From Bacteroidia bacterium (GTDB taxonomy: Bacteria; Bacteroidota; Bacteroidia; Flavobacteriales; Flavobacteriaceae), in NCBI GenBank assembly GCA_030429835.1, contig JAUIGC010000003.1:1-64000 (forward strand): a stretch of 64,000 nt of DNA, written 5' to 3'. Positions 27,710 through 36,687 of this stretch are shown here, piece after piece. Under the pieces are notes generated by a model. The model made no database searches and had not been told where the DNA came from. It saw only the letters and a program-made list of their open reading frames with translations. Position 1 is the stretch's first letter, and each line of letters starts with the position of its first letter. A program made the translations under genes and the position numbers.

Positions 27710-27724
27710 CATATATCAACCATT

Positions 27725-28420
27725 ATGATAACAGTACAGAATTTAACCAAGAAATACGGACAACAGACCGTTTTGAATCTGGACCATTTAGAAATCCCTA
27801 GGGGACAAAGCTTTGGATTGGTAGGAAACAACGGAGCGGGAAAAACCACTTTTTTTAGCCTCTTACTAGATTTGATTCAGCCTAGTTCGGGCCATATAGT
27901 GAACAATGGTGTCCAGGTAAATACCAGCGAAGAATGGAAACCTTTTACCTCCTCCTTTATAGATGAGACCTTCTTGATCGGGTATTTGACCCCAGAAGAG
28001 TATTTCTACTTCATTGGTGATTTACGCGGACAGAACAAGGCCGATGTGGATGCTCTTTTAGGCCAATTTGAGGATTTTTTCCATGGTGAGATTTTGGGCC
28101 AAAAGAAATATTTGCGGGACCTGTCCAAAGGAAACCAGAAGAAGGCCGGAATTGTAGCTTCTTTTATTGGAAATCCGCAAGTGGTTATCTTGGATGAACC
28201 TTTCGCCAATTTGGACCCTACCACGCAAATTCGTCTAAAAGGTATTATCAAGGACTTGGCGGCAAAGGATAATGTGACCGTTTTGGTCTCAAGTCATGAT
28301 CTTATTCATGTAACGGAGGTCTGTGAACGTATCGTAGTGTTGAACAAAGGTGAAATGGTCAAGGACATTAAAACGTCTACCGAAACCTTAAAGGAATTGG
28401 AAGAGTTTTTTGCGGGGTAA
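27725..28420 (+). CDS. ABC transporter ATP-binding protein
   Basis: ATPase of 231 aa for the adjacent DUF5687 permease. It shows Walker A GNNGAGKTT, the signature LSKGNQKK (a variant of LSGGQ) and Walker B VVILDEPFANLD, followed by the H-loop in SSHD. It ends the PadR operon; a terminator follows 33 bp after the stop. Confidence 0.95.
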   Translation: MITVQNLTKKYGQQTVLNLDHLEIPRGQSFGLVGNNGAGKTTFFSLLLDLIQPSSGHIVNNGVQVNTSEEWKPFTSSFIDETFLIGYLTPEEYFYFIGDLRGQNKADVDALLGQFEDFFHGEILGQKKYLRDLSKGNQKKAGIVASFIGNPQVVILDEPFANLDPTTQIRLKGIIKDLAAKDNVTVLVSSHDLIHVTEVCERIVVLNKGEMVKDIKTSTETLKELEEFFAG

Positions 28421-28453
28421 CCTTAAAAAGAAGCTTAATCCAACTAAATACTT

Positions 28454-28481
28454 AAAACCGACCATCAAGTCGGTTTTTTTT
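28454..28481 (+). terminator. Terminator of the PadR/ABC operon
   Basis: Arms AAAACCGAC (28454-28462) and GTCGGTTTT (28469-28477), 6-nt loop, run of eight T. It lies just after the ABC ATPase gene. The arm sequence resembles the palindrome at 6567-6588, but position and T-run favour a terminator. Confidence 0.85.
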
Positions 28482-28581
28482 GTTTGATTTTAAAAGTATT
28501 GATTACTGCAAATCCGATTTTCGTTCAATGGCCATCGTTAAAAGGTAAAAAAGAACCCAAAGAATCACTTATAATGGGCCT

Positions 28582-28603
28582 AAACAGACCGTTGGGTCTG
28601 TAA
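28582..28603. promoter_or_regulatory. TetR-type palindrome upstream of the sprE-like gene
   Basis: Left half AAACAGACC, spacer GTTG, right half GGTCTGTAA; arms ACAGACC and GGTCTGT are perfect (7 bp). It is nearly identical to 18035-18056. It lies about 60-120 bp before the SprE-like start codon candidates, with no T-run. Confidence 0.5.
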
Positions 28604-28664
28604 ATTTTTAGGCGATTGCTTAAGCACCCTATCAATAACAGATTCTTAAAGTTGCCTTTTGTCG

Positions 28665-31280
28665 ATGAAGTGTATAATAATATGGTTGTTTTTCAGTTAT
28701 GCATACATACGTAGACCGTCTATTTTGAACTACAGAAACAAACTTTTTTTATCTGGCCTTTTAGGAACTTTGCTCTTCAATGCTTGTTCCACGAAAAAGG
28801 ATGCCTTCATCAATAGGAATTGGCATGCCCTGAATACCAAGTATAATACACTTTACAATGGCAATATTGCCTTTGAGGAAGGCAGGGCTACATTGAATGA
28901 TTCCTATAAGGACGATTATTGGGAAATCTTGCCCATAGAACGTTTGGAGGTCTCTGGAGACGTAAAATTGGATTCCGAGGACAACAACCCCAACTTTATC
29001 ATTGCAGAGGAAAAGGCCACCAAGGCCATCCAAAAGCACAGCATGGACATAAAGGACGAGGAACGAAATCCTCAGACCGATGAGGCTTTCTTACTATTGG
29101 GTAAGGCTCGATATTTTGACGAACGTTACATCCCGGCGCTGGAAGCATTCAATTATATATTGAACAAATACACGGAAAGTGACAAGCTGAACGAAGCGAG
29201 CATCTGGAGGGAAAAGGTGAATATCCGTTTGGAAAATGAAGAATTGGCGGTGAAGAACCTAAAACGGTTGATGAAGTATGAAACCCTGAAAGACCAGGAA
29301 TATGCGGATGCCCGTGCCATGCTGGCACAAGCCTACATTAACCTTAATGTGCCGGATACGGCCATTCAACAATTAAAGATAGCCTCCTACTATACCAAGA
29401 AGAATCCGGAGAAAGGTAGGTATTATTACATCATCGGTCAGTTATACGATCAATTGGGTTATAAGGACAGTGCCAATTACGCTTTTGACAAGGTTATTGA
29501 CCTGAACAGGAAATCCCCCAGAGTGTATATGATCAATGCCGAAATCCAGAAAATAAGGAATACGGCCATTACATCGGAAAACAATGAGGAAATGTTGGAA
29601 TACCTGACCGATTTGGAAGAAAATAGGGAAAATAGGCCGTTTTTGGATAAAATCTATAGGCAAATTGCCGAGTTCCATTTAGAGCAAAGTTCCGATAGTT
29701 TGGCCCTTGTTTATTTTAACAAATCGCTCCGGGCCACCCAAAATGAGCCAAAGTTAAATGCGCTCAATTATGAGAATTTGGCCGAATATAATTTTGATGA
29801 AAACAAGTACAAGAATGCCGGTGCGTATTTCGATAGTGTGTTGACCAATTTGGACGAAAACACAAAAAAATACCGCAGCATCAAAAAGAAGCTGGACAAC
29901 TTGGAAGATGTAATCAAATACGAGGACATTGTTCAATATACCGATAGTGTCATCGGTATATATCAAATGCCCGTTGATGACCAGATAGCCTATTTTGAAA
30001 AGCATATAGAAGAACTAAAAGCGGCCCAAGAGGCGGCCCAGAAAAAAGAGCGGGACAAGTTAACGGATGGGTTTGTCAACTTTGCGAAAAGTAAGGGTGG
30101 TAAGGAAAACAAGGGCAAGTTCTACTTTTATAATATTACCAGCTTGGGCTATGGACAGAACGACTTTAAAAACCGGTGGGGCAATCGGGAGCTTTCGGAT
30201 GACTGGAGATGGTCCAACAAATCGGTTTCCAAAATTTCCGAGGCAACCGGAGAACTTGTTGCAGAAAATGGCGGACAGGGTGCACCGGTATCTGAGGAAG
30301 AGAAATTCTCCCTGGATTTCTATATGGACAGAATCCCTAAGGAAGAATCCATAATCGATAGTCTTAAAACGGAGCGGAACTTTGCCAATTACCAATTAGG
30401 GTTAATCTATAAGGAAAAGTTCAATGAGAACCTGTTGGCCGCTGAAAAGTTGGAGGAAGTATTAGCCTCCAATCCAGAGGAGCGTTTAATTCTTCCGTCC
30501 AAGTACAATCTTTATAAAATATACGAAGAGGAGGGCAGTCCGCTAATGGCATCTATGAAAGCTGACATTATAGCCAACCATGGGGATTCCCGCTACGCGG
30601 AAATACTATTGAATCCACAAGCAGTGCTTGCAGATAATTCTGATAGCCCGGAGCGACGTTATGAAGCTTTGTTCAAAAAGTTTCAAGATCAAGAATTCCT
30701 GCAGGTAATTACAGGTTCGGAAGAAAATATAAACAGATTCACGGGCGACCCCATTGTACCTAAATTTGAAATGTTGAAGGCTAATGCCATTGGTAGGTTG
30801 CAAGGGTTCGAGGAGTTCAAGGAAGCCTTGAATTATGTGGCACTTACCTATCCCAATAGCCCAGAGGGCAAAAAGGCGGAGCAAATGGTCGCGGAGCAGC
30901 TCCCAAAATTGGAACCTACGGATTTTTCCCCAGAAACAGGTTCTACAGGAACCTCCAACTGGAAAGTCGTTTTTCCGTTTAAAAGAAGCAATAATGAAAA
31001 GGCGCTAAAATTGATGGAGCTTTTGAAAAAATCAATTGTGGATTTAAAGTACAAGAACATTGTGTCCAAGGACATATATAACTTGGAAGACCAATTTGTG
31101 GTGGTCCACGGCTTTAAATCGAAAGACTTTGCATTGGGTTACTCGGAACTTTTAAAAAACAATAAGGATTACCGGGTTGCTGATGAGAATTTCGTAATTT
31201 TATCGGACAACTATAAAATAATACAGGTACATAAGAACTTAGAGGCATACAGAAATACACTTTTAACCCCAAAACCTTGA
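28665..31280 (+). CDS. SprE/PorW-like TPR lipoprotein of gliding motility and type IX secretion
   Basis: Large TPR-containing protein (871 aa from this ATG). Near the N-terminus a hydrophobic segment LFLSGLLGTLLFNAC precedes STKKDAFINRNWHAL, so the mature protein is probably a lipoprotein beginning at that cysteine. NRNWHALNTKYNTLYNGNIAFEEG and YWEILPIERLEV match SprE/PorW, a periplasmic lipoprotein required for type IX secretion and gliding. TPR-like helices occupy residues 120-420; the remainder is helical and ends in a SPOR-like or hypothetical tail. Starts: ATG 28665, or TTG 28725, which would give a conventional 20-residue signal peptide and may be the true start. The bactofilin gene follows after 3 bp. 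Confidence 0.82.
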   Translation: MKCIIIWLFFSYAYIRRPSILNYRNKLFLSGLLGTLLFNACSTKKDAFINRNWHALNTKYNTLYNGNIAFEEGRATLNDSYKDDYWEILPIERLEVSGDVKLDSEDNNPNFIIAEEKATKAIQKHSMDIKDEERNPQTDEAFLLLGKARYFDERYIPALEAFNYILNKYTESDKLNEASIWREKVNIRLENEELAVKNLKRLMKYETLKDQEYADARAMLAQAYINLNVPDTAIQQLKIASYYTKKNPEKGRYYYIIGQLYDQLGYKDSANYAFDKVIDLNRKSPRVYMINAEIQKIRNTAITSENNEEMLEYLTDLEENRENRPFLDKIYRQIAEFHLEQSSDSLALVYFNKSLRATQNEPKLNALNYENLAEYNFDENKYKNAGAYFDSVLTNLDENTKKYRSIKKKLDNLEDVIKYEDIVQYTDSVIGIYQMPVDDQIAYFEKHIEELKAAQEAAQKKERDKLTDGFVNFAKSKGGKENKGKFYFYNITSLGYGQNDFKNRWGNRELSDDWRWSNKSVSKISEATGELVAENGGQGAPVSEEEKFSLDFYMDRIPKEESIIDSLKTERNFANYQLGLIYKEKFNENLLAAEKLEEVLASNPEERLILPSKYNLYKIYEEEGSPLMASMKADIIANHGDSRYAEILLNPQAVLADNSDSPERRYEALFKKFQDQEFLQVITGSEENINRFTGDPIVPKFEMLKANAIGRLQGFEEFKEALNYVALTYPNSPEGKKAEQMVAEQLPKLEPTDFSPETGSTGTSNWKVVFPFKRSNNEKALKLMELLKKSIVDLKYKNIVSKDIYNLEDQFVVVHGFKSKDFALGYSELLKNNKDYRVADENFVILSDNYKIIQVHKNLEAYRNTLLTPKP

Positions 31281-31283
31281 AAA

Positions 31284-31727
31284 ATGTTTTCAGACAAACA
31301 AAAACCTAGAACTATGAGCGAAATAGGAGGACAACCCAACAGAATTGAAAAGAACACGAAGATTAAAGGAGATATTATTTCCGAAGCGGATTTTCGTATC
31401 GATGGAAAATTGGACGGTAATGTAAAAACATCCGGCAAAGTGGTCATTGGTAAGGATGGTTATATACACGGAAAGGTCGAATGTGTGAACGCGGACATAG
31501 AAGGAAGCTTTAACGGAGAACTTTTGGTTTCTGACCTACTTTCCTTAAAATCGTCTGCTGTAATAGAAGGTACCGTTTCCGTATCCAAACTGGCCGTTGA
31601 GCCAGGAGCTACGTTCAACGCATCTTGCACCATGGGCGGTGGAAAATCAGGTGGCGCATTAAATACCAATTCAGGTGGGTTTAAGCCTTCCATGAGCGGA
31701 AAGAATGAGCCAGCAAAAGCCTCGTAA
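31284..31727 (+). CDS. Bactofilin (polymer-forming cytoskeletal protein)
   Basis: Protein of 147 aa with the bactofilin beta-helix (DUF583): repeating turns such as NTKIKGDIISEADFRIDG, GNVKTSGKVVIGKDGYIHG and ADIEGSFNGELLV. Flanks are flexible (Gly/Asn/Ser-rich tail). Bactofilins self-assemble into filaments on the inner membrane and help place envelope machinery. Its 3' end overlaps the AtpZ gene by 23 bp, and it follows sprE by 3 bp, linking gliding, cytoskeleton and ATP synthase genes in one transcription unit. Confidence 0.93.
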   Translation: MFSDKQKPRTMSEIGGQPNRIEKNTKIKGDIISEADFRIDGKLDGNVKTSGKVVIGKDGYIHGKVECVNADIEGSFNGELLVSDLLSLKSSAVIEGTVSVSKLAVEPGATFNASCTMGGGKSGGALNTNSGGFKPSMSGKNEPAKAS

Positions 31728-31929
31728 CGATTCTAACCTTTTACGTACGGCGGCAAGTCTCTCTGGAATTGCCATTCAAATGGGAGCCACCATTTACTTG
31801 GGGAATCTATTGGGAACCTGGCTGGATGAAAAATTTCAAAAGACCTTTTTAGAGGACACCATTACATTACTTGCCGTATTTTTGTCCATATATCTGGTCA
31901 TTAAAAAGGTAATGGCCCTTAACAAATAG
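31705..31929 (+). CDS. AtpZ/AtpI-family ATP synthase accessory protein
   Basis: Small membrane protein of 74 aa with two helices (LSGIAIQMGATIYLGNLLG; TITLLAVFLSIYLVIKK) and the AtpZ-like GTWLDEKF between them. Such proteins (AtpI/AtpZ) assist c-ring assembly or ion supply and are encoded ahead of the F0 genes, as here. Its start lies inside the bactofilin gene. Confidence 0.82.
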   Translation: MSQQKPRNDSNLLRTAASLSGIAIQMGATIYLGNLLGTWLDEKFQKTFLEDTITLLAVFLSIYLVIKKVMALNK

Positions 31930-31935
31930 GTACAA

Positions 31936-32322
31936 TTGCTCAAAAGAATAGTATTATATATAATCGTGTTCATCTTGGTGGGCGCGATTTCCTTTTTTAT
32001 CCATAATACGTTGCTTGGCAATATAGACCGTGGGTTTCACCTTTTGTTGGAAAAGGCGTATGTCTTTCATTTTTTGTTCTCATTGGTGCTTGTTGTGGCA
32101 TTTCAATTTTTATCAAAGGTCAAAAAACTGGTCCCTCAACTCGGGTTTTTATATATTGCCACGCTAGTTTTTAAAATTGTGGTCTTTACCGCCATGTTCT
32201 ATCCGCAACTTATGGGAGATCAGCCACTTCCCCATTTTTACAGGGCCATGATCCTTATTCCCATTTTTATATTTCTGACTTTGGAAGTGATTTTTGTTTC
32301 AAAAATTATACGTGAAAAATAA
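31936..32322 (+). CDS. DUF6168-like membrane protein of the atp locus
   Basis: Protein of 128 aa with four hydrophobic segments. It starts at TTG 31936 (TTG-CTC-AAA), 6 bp after AtpZ. It occupies the place of AtpI in other atp operons and resembles the flavobacterial DUF6168 group; a role in F0 assembly is inferred only from position. Confidence 0.7.
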   Translation: MLKRIVLYIIVFILVGAISFFIHNTLLGNIDRGFHLLLEKAYVFHFLFSLVLVVAFQFLSKVKKLVPQLGFLYIATLVFKIVVFTAMFYPQLMGDQPLPHFYRAMILIPIFIFLTLEVIFVSKIIREK

Positions 32323-32348
32323 GCCTAAATTTTAAGGCTTTAAAATTC

Positions 32349-32378
32349 TTTGTATTACAGTAAGAATGACTACTTTTG
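32349..32378 (+). promoter_or_regulatory. Promoter upstream of atpB
   Basis: TTTG (32349-32352), 18 bp, TACTTTTG (32371-32378): the best match in the window to the Bacteroidota -33/-7 promoter. It places the transcript start near 32385 and shows that the atpB start is the ATG at 32419, not a codon near 32350. Confidence 0.75.
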
Positions 32379-32418
32379 CGCAAATTTTCAGGAGCATAAT
32401 TTTTTTGATAAAGAAATA

Positions 32419-33597
32419 ATGAAGGAAGTTTCAAAAGTGGTTAAAAATCTCGTATTGTTTATTGCAATAGTAAGTTCACTCCAGGGGTTTGCTTTCTCCG
32501 AGGGTCAGGATGAAGGTGCGGTAAAAGGTTCGGAAAGGGTAAATGAATATATTCAACATCACATTAAGGACTCTCATGATTTTCATTTATTTTCCTATAC
32601 CAATAGCCAAGGGGAAAGGAAACACGTAGGTTTTCCGTTGCCCGTAATCTTATGGTCCAGTAACGGTTTAGTAACCTTTATGTCCTCTGAATTTCATCAT
32701 GATGATAATGGTGAGGTTATCGTAGAACGTAATGGTTCCAAATTTGTGAAATTGCACAGCAAGATTTATGAATTGGAAGAAGGTGCAACCACGGTAAATT
32801 TTGACGAGGAACATCATGCGACCAATGCTCAAAAAGTATTGGATTTTTCCATCACTAAAAGTGTTTTTGGAATTTTACTGGTCGGGCTCTTTATGCTATT
32901 GGCGTTCTCTTCTTTGGCAAGGCAATACAAAAACAAAAGCGTACCTACCGGTTTTGGTAGGGTTTTAGAGCCGTTGGTCATCTACGTGAGGGACGAAATC
33001 GCAAAACCGAATATCGGAGAAAAAAAGTACAGACAGTTTACAGGATATCTTTTGACTGTGTTTTTCTTTATATGGATCTTGAACCTTTTAGGGCTTACTC
33101 CATTTGGGTTTAATGTTACCGGACAAGTTGCAGTAACGGCCGCCTTGGCCATTTTTACCTTGATTATATATACGGTAAGTGGCAATAAGGATTATTGGAT
33201 GCATATGCTGTGGATGCCTGGAGTACCTGTTCTGATTAGACCGGTTTTGGCCATAATCGAATTAGCGGGTGCATTTTTAATCAAGCCTTTCTCCCTGCTT
33301 GTGCGTTTGTTTGCAAACATCACCGCCGGCCATATTGTGTTTATGAGCTTGATAGCCATCATGTTTGTATTCAAAGAAACGTTAGGAACTGCTGGAGCAA
33401 CTGGCTTATCGGTGTTCTTATCTGTATTGATATTGATTATTGAAATTTTGGTCGCCTTTTTACAGGCCTATATTTTTACCATGCTTTCGGCATTGTTTAT
33501 TGGTATGGCGGTAGCGGAGCATGATCACGAACATCATCATGATGTTGAAGGGCATGAAATGCCAGATGAAGAAGATGTAAGGGCAGATTTTATTTAA
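32419..33597 (+). CDS. atpB: F0F1 ATP synthase subunit a
   Basis: Proton channel subunit of 392 aa. It has an N-terminal signal-like segment (NLVLFIAIVSSLQGFAFS), a periplasmic region of about 110 residues typical of Bacteroidota AtpB, then the channel helices. The essential arginine lies in LLVRLFANITAGHIVFM. The cytoplasmic end is His/Asp/Glu-rich (AEHDHEHHHD). The ATG at 32419 is chosen because the upstream stretch of the frame contains the promoter. First gene of the atpBEFHAG series. Confidence 0.95.
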   Translation: MKEVSKVVKNLVLFIAIVSSLQGFAFSEGQDEGAVKGSERVNEYIQHHIKDSHDFHLFSYTNSQGERKHVGFPLPVILWSSNGLVTFMSSEFHHDDNGEVIVERNGSKFVKLHSKIYELEEGATTVNFDEEHHATNAQKVLDFSITKSVFGILLVGLFMLLAFSSLARQYKNKSVPTGFGRVLEPLVIYVRDEIAKPNIGEKKYRQFTGYLLTVFFFIWILNLLGLTPFGFNVTGQVAVTAALAIFTLIIYTVSGNKDYWMHMLWMPGVPVLIRPVLAIIELAGAFLIKPFSLLVRLFANITAGHIVFMSLIAIMFVFKETLGTAGATGLSVFLSVLILIIEILVAFLQAYIFTMLSALFIGMAVAEHDHEHHHDVEGHEMPDEEDVRADFI

Positions 33598-33619
33598 CAC
33601 GAGTGTATTTTTAATTTAA

Positions 33620-33829
<210 letters not shown>

Positions 33830-33852
33830 AAAGCCTTTGAAGTTATTAAGAT

Positions 33853-33882
33853 ACGTCTCTGCAACGGTTGGTTGCAGAGCGT
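33853..33882 (+). promoter_or_regulatory. Intercistronic hairpin between atpE and atpF
   Basis: Arms CTCTGCAAC (33857-33865) and GTTGCAGAG (33871-33879), loop GGTTG, extended by ACG/CGT across a one-base bulge. Followed by ATTTTAAATT rather than a clean T-run. It could stabilise the atpE message or cause partial termination. Confidence 0.6.
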
Positions 33883-33923
33883 ATTTTAAATTAAAAAACA
33901 AGAGAATTTAATTTTTCGATATA

Positions 33924-34424
33924 ATGGAAACTTTATTAAACGATTTTTCACCCGGTTTATTTATAGTTCAGACTGTTCTATTAATTGCGATTATTGCCCT
34001 TATGGTAAAATTCGCATGGAAACCTATCATCAATTCCTTAAATGAAAGGGAGACCGGGATCCAAGAAGCATTGGCTGCTGCAGAAAGGGCAAAGGCAGAT
34101 ATGCAAAATCTACAAGCGGATAATGATAGAATGCTGCAGGAAGCTCGTGCTGAACGTGAGGCGATGTTGAAGGAGGCCCGTGAGATTAAAGAGAAAATGA
34201 TTGCAGATTCCAAGGAGCAGGCCAAGATAGAAGGAGATAAAATGATCAAGCAGGCCCAAGCTACCATTGAGAGTGAAAAGAAGGCCGCAGTTGCAGAACT
34301 AAAAAGTCAGGTTGCGGAGCTATCGGTTTCCATAGCCGAAAAGGTAATAAAAGAGGAATTGTCGGGAAAAGACAAACAATTGAAGCTAGTTGAGAAAATG
34401 CTAGGGGATATCAAATTGAACTAA
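33924..34424 (+). CDS. atpF: F0F1 ATP synthase subunit b
   Basis: Peripheral stalk subunit of 166 aa: one N-terminal membrane helix (FIVQTVLLIAIIALMVKFAW) followed by a long charged coiled coil rich in Ala, Lys and Glu. It is followed after 3 bp by atpH. Confidence 0.95.
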   Translation: METLLNDFSPGLFIVQTVLLIAIIALMVKFAWKPIINSLNERETGIQEALAAAERAKADMQNLQADNDRMLQEARAEREAMLKEAREIKEKMIADSKEQAKIEGDKMIKQAQATIESEKKAAVAELKSQVAELSVSIAEKVIKEELSGKDKQLKLVEKMLGDIKLN

Positions 34425-34427
34425 ACG

Positions 34428-34967
34428 ATGAGTAATTCCAGAGCGGCAATACGATATGCCAAGGCAATCTTGGATTTAGCGGTAGAAAATAAGGCAACAA
34501 ACGCTGTTGAAAAAGACATGCGCAATGTGGTTGCCACCATATCTGAAAGCAAGGAGCTTAGGGATATGCTTTCCAACCCAGTAATTTCTGGATCGGCAAA
34601 GAAGGATGTACTTAAAGCCGTTTTTAAAGGAGGGCATGCCATTTCAGAGGGGCTGATGAATATGTTGGTGGATAATAAGCGTCTTTCCATTTTAAATGAA
34701 GTGGCCTTAAAATACGTTATTCTTAATGAGGATTTGAAAGGAAAGGGGGTAGCTTATGTAACCACGGCCGTTCCAATGACAGATTCCTTGGAAAAGCAAG
34801 TGTTGAAACAAGTGGCTTCCATTACAGGTAATGAGGTTACTATTGAGAATAAAATAGATGAAAGCATTATTGGTGGTTTTATATTAAGGGTAGGAGATTT
34901 GCAGTATGATGCAAGTGTATCCAATAAATTGAATAATTTAAGAAGAGAATTTACAAACAGTCTATAA
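34428..34967 (+). CDS. atpH: F0F1 ATP synthase subunit delta
   Basis: Stalk cap subunit of 179 aa linking subunit b to the alpha/beta head. Helical N-domain (AAIRYAKAILDLAVENK) and the conserved C-terminal block IGGFILRVGDLQYDASV. Position in atpBEFHAG order confirms the call. Confidence 0.95.
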   Translation: MSNSRAAIRYAKAILDLAVENKATNAVEKDMRNVVATISESKELRDMLSNPVISGSAKKDVLKAVFKGGHAISEGLMNMLVDNKRLSILNEVALKYVILNEDLKGKGVAYVTTAVPMTDSLEKQVLKQVASITGNEVTIENKIDESIIGGFILRVGDLQYDASVSNKLNNLRREFTNSL

Positions 34968-34990
34968 TTAAATTTCATAAAAGAAATTTA

Positions 34991-35010
34991 CCCTGAGCGT
35001 AGCCGAAGGG
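34991..35010. repeat. Dispersed CCCTGAGCG-type repeat between atpH and atpA
   Basis: CCCTGAGCGTAGCCGAAGGG, 20 bp with CCCT/AGGG ends. Closely related 20-mers are scattered through many flavobacterial genomes (from memory). This is the only copy I found in the window. Confidence 0.55.
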
Positions 35011-35031
35011 ATTATCTTAAACAAGAACAAA

Positions 35032-36609
35032 ATGGCAGGAGTAAAAGCCGCAGAAGTATCGGCAATTTTAAAGAAACAATTATCAGGATTTGATGCAACC
35101 GCTACTTTGGACGAAGTAGGAACTGTATTACAAGTAGGTGATGGTATTGCCAGGGTCTATGGTTTGGCAAATGCCCAATACGGGGAGTTGGTAGAGTTTG
35201 ATGGCGGTTTGGAAGGAATCGTCCTGAACTTGGAAGAGGATAATGTAGGTGTTGTATTGCTTGGACCTTCTAAAGAAGTTGGTGAAGGTACAACCGTAAA
35301 AAGAACACAGCGAATTGCCTCTATCAATGTAGGGGAAGGAATTGTGGGACGGGTTGTGGATACTTTGGGTAACCCGATCGATGGTAAAGGGCCTATCACT
35401 GGTGAAACTTATGAAATGCCATTGGAGCGTAAGGCACCTGGTGTAATCTACAGGGAGCCTGTAACCGAGCCGATGCAATCCGGTATCAAGGCAATCGACG
35501 CCATGATTCCAGTAGGTAGAGGTCAGCGAGAGTTGGTCATCGGGGACCGTCAAACTGGAAAGACTACAGTTTGTATCGATACTATCTTGAACCAAAAAGA
35601 ATTTTACGATGCCGGAGAGCCTGTGTATTGTATCTATGTTGCCGTAGGTCAAAAGGCTTCAACCGTTGCCGGAATCGCACAGATATTGGAAGATAAAGGT
35701 GCTTTGGCGTATACAACTATCGTTGCGGCAAACGCTTCAGATCCTGCTCCTATGCAGGTATATGCCCCTTTTGCCGGAGCATCCATTGGTGAGTACTTTA
35801 GGGATACCGGTCGCCCTGCATTGATTATCTATGATGATTTATCAAAGCAAGCGGTGGCTTACCGTGAGGTTTCATTGTTGTTAAGAAGGCCACCAGGACG
35901 TGAGGCCTACCCAGGGGACGTTTTCTACCTACACTCCAGATTGTTGGAGCGTGCGGCGAAAGTGATCAACGATGATGATATTGCGAAGAATATGAACGAT
36001 TTGCCAGAGGTGTTAAAACCGATGGTAAAAGGAGGAGGTTCTTTGACTGCATTGCCTATTATTGAAACACAGGCAGGTGACGTATCTGCCTATATCCCAA
36101 CCAACGTTATTTCCATTACGGATGGTCAGATTTTCTTGGAGCAGGATTTGTTCAACCAAGGGGTTAGACCTGCCATTAACGTGGGTATATCCGTATCCCG
36201 TGTAGGTGGTAACGCACAGATCAAGTCCATGAAAAAAGTGGCGGGTACCTTGAAACTGGACCAGGCTCAGTTTCGTGAATTGGAGGCTTTTGCCAAGTTT
36301 GGTTCAGATTTGGATGCGGCTACCCTAAATGTAATCGAAAAGGGACGTAGAAACGTTGAAATCCTAAAACAGGCGCAGAACGATCCATATACCGTTGAAG
36401 ATCAAATCGCAATCATTTATGCTGGATCTAAAAACCTATTACGTGACGTTCCTGTGGAAAAAGTAAAGGAGTTCGAGCGTGACTATCTGGAGTTTTTGAA
36501 CGCCAAACATCGTGATGTTTTGGATACCTTAAAGGCAGGGAAACTAACTGATGAGGTTACCGATACCCTTGCTACGGTATGTAAGGAGCTTTCGGCTAAG
36601 TACAAGTAA
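35032..36609 (+). CDS. atpA: F0F1 ATP synthase subunit alpha
   Basis: Catalytic-head subunit of 525 aa with the Walker A motif GDRQTGKT, the [23 protein letters not shown] block and the alpha-specific arginine finger region SVSRVGG. Normal length. The beta subunit partner gene is not in the window. Confidence 0.98.
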   Translation: MAGVKAAEVSAILKKQLSGFDATATLDEVGTVLQVGDGIARVYGLANAQYGELVEFDGGLEGIVLNLEEDNVGVVLLGPSKEVGEGTTVKRTQRIASINVGEGIVGRVVDTLGNPIDGKGPITGETYEMPLERKAPGVIYREPVTEPMQSGIKAIDAMIPVGRGQRELVIGDRQTGKTTVCIDTILNQKEFYDAGEPVYCIYVAVGQKASTVAGIAQILEDKGALAYTTIVAANASDPAPMQVYAPFAGASIGEYFRDTGRPALIIYDDLSKQAVAYREVSLLLRRPPGREAYPGDVFYLHSRLLERAAKVINDDDIAKNMNDLPEVLKPMVKGGGSLTALPIIETQAGDVSAYIPTNVISITDGQIFLEQDLFNQGVRPAINVGISVSRVGGNAQIKSMKKVAGTLKLDQAQFRELEAFAKFGSDLDAATLNVIEKGRRNVEILKQAQNDPYTVEDQIAIIYAGSKNLLRDVPVEKVKEFERDYLEFLNAKHRDVLDTLKAGKLTDEVTDTLATVCKELSAKYK

Positions 36610-36687
36610 TTTAGGAAAAACAAGTACAGCGTAGTTGGTGCTTAAATAAAGTTAAGCACTATTAACTAACTGCTAAATGCTATAAAT

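Noticed and set aside
28454-28481. Palindrome with the same CCGAC/GTCGG core as the TetR operator
   Set aside because: It follows the last gene of an operon and ends in eight T, so a terminator explains it better. The hairpin at 48213-48240 is rejected as an operator for the same reason.
32350-32418. Longer N-terminus for AtpB
   Set aside because: The extra 23 codons contain the promoter (TTTG-N18-TACTTTTG), and the ATG at 32419 is followed by a clear signal segment.
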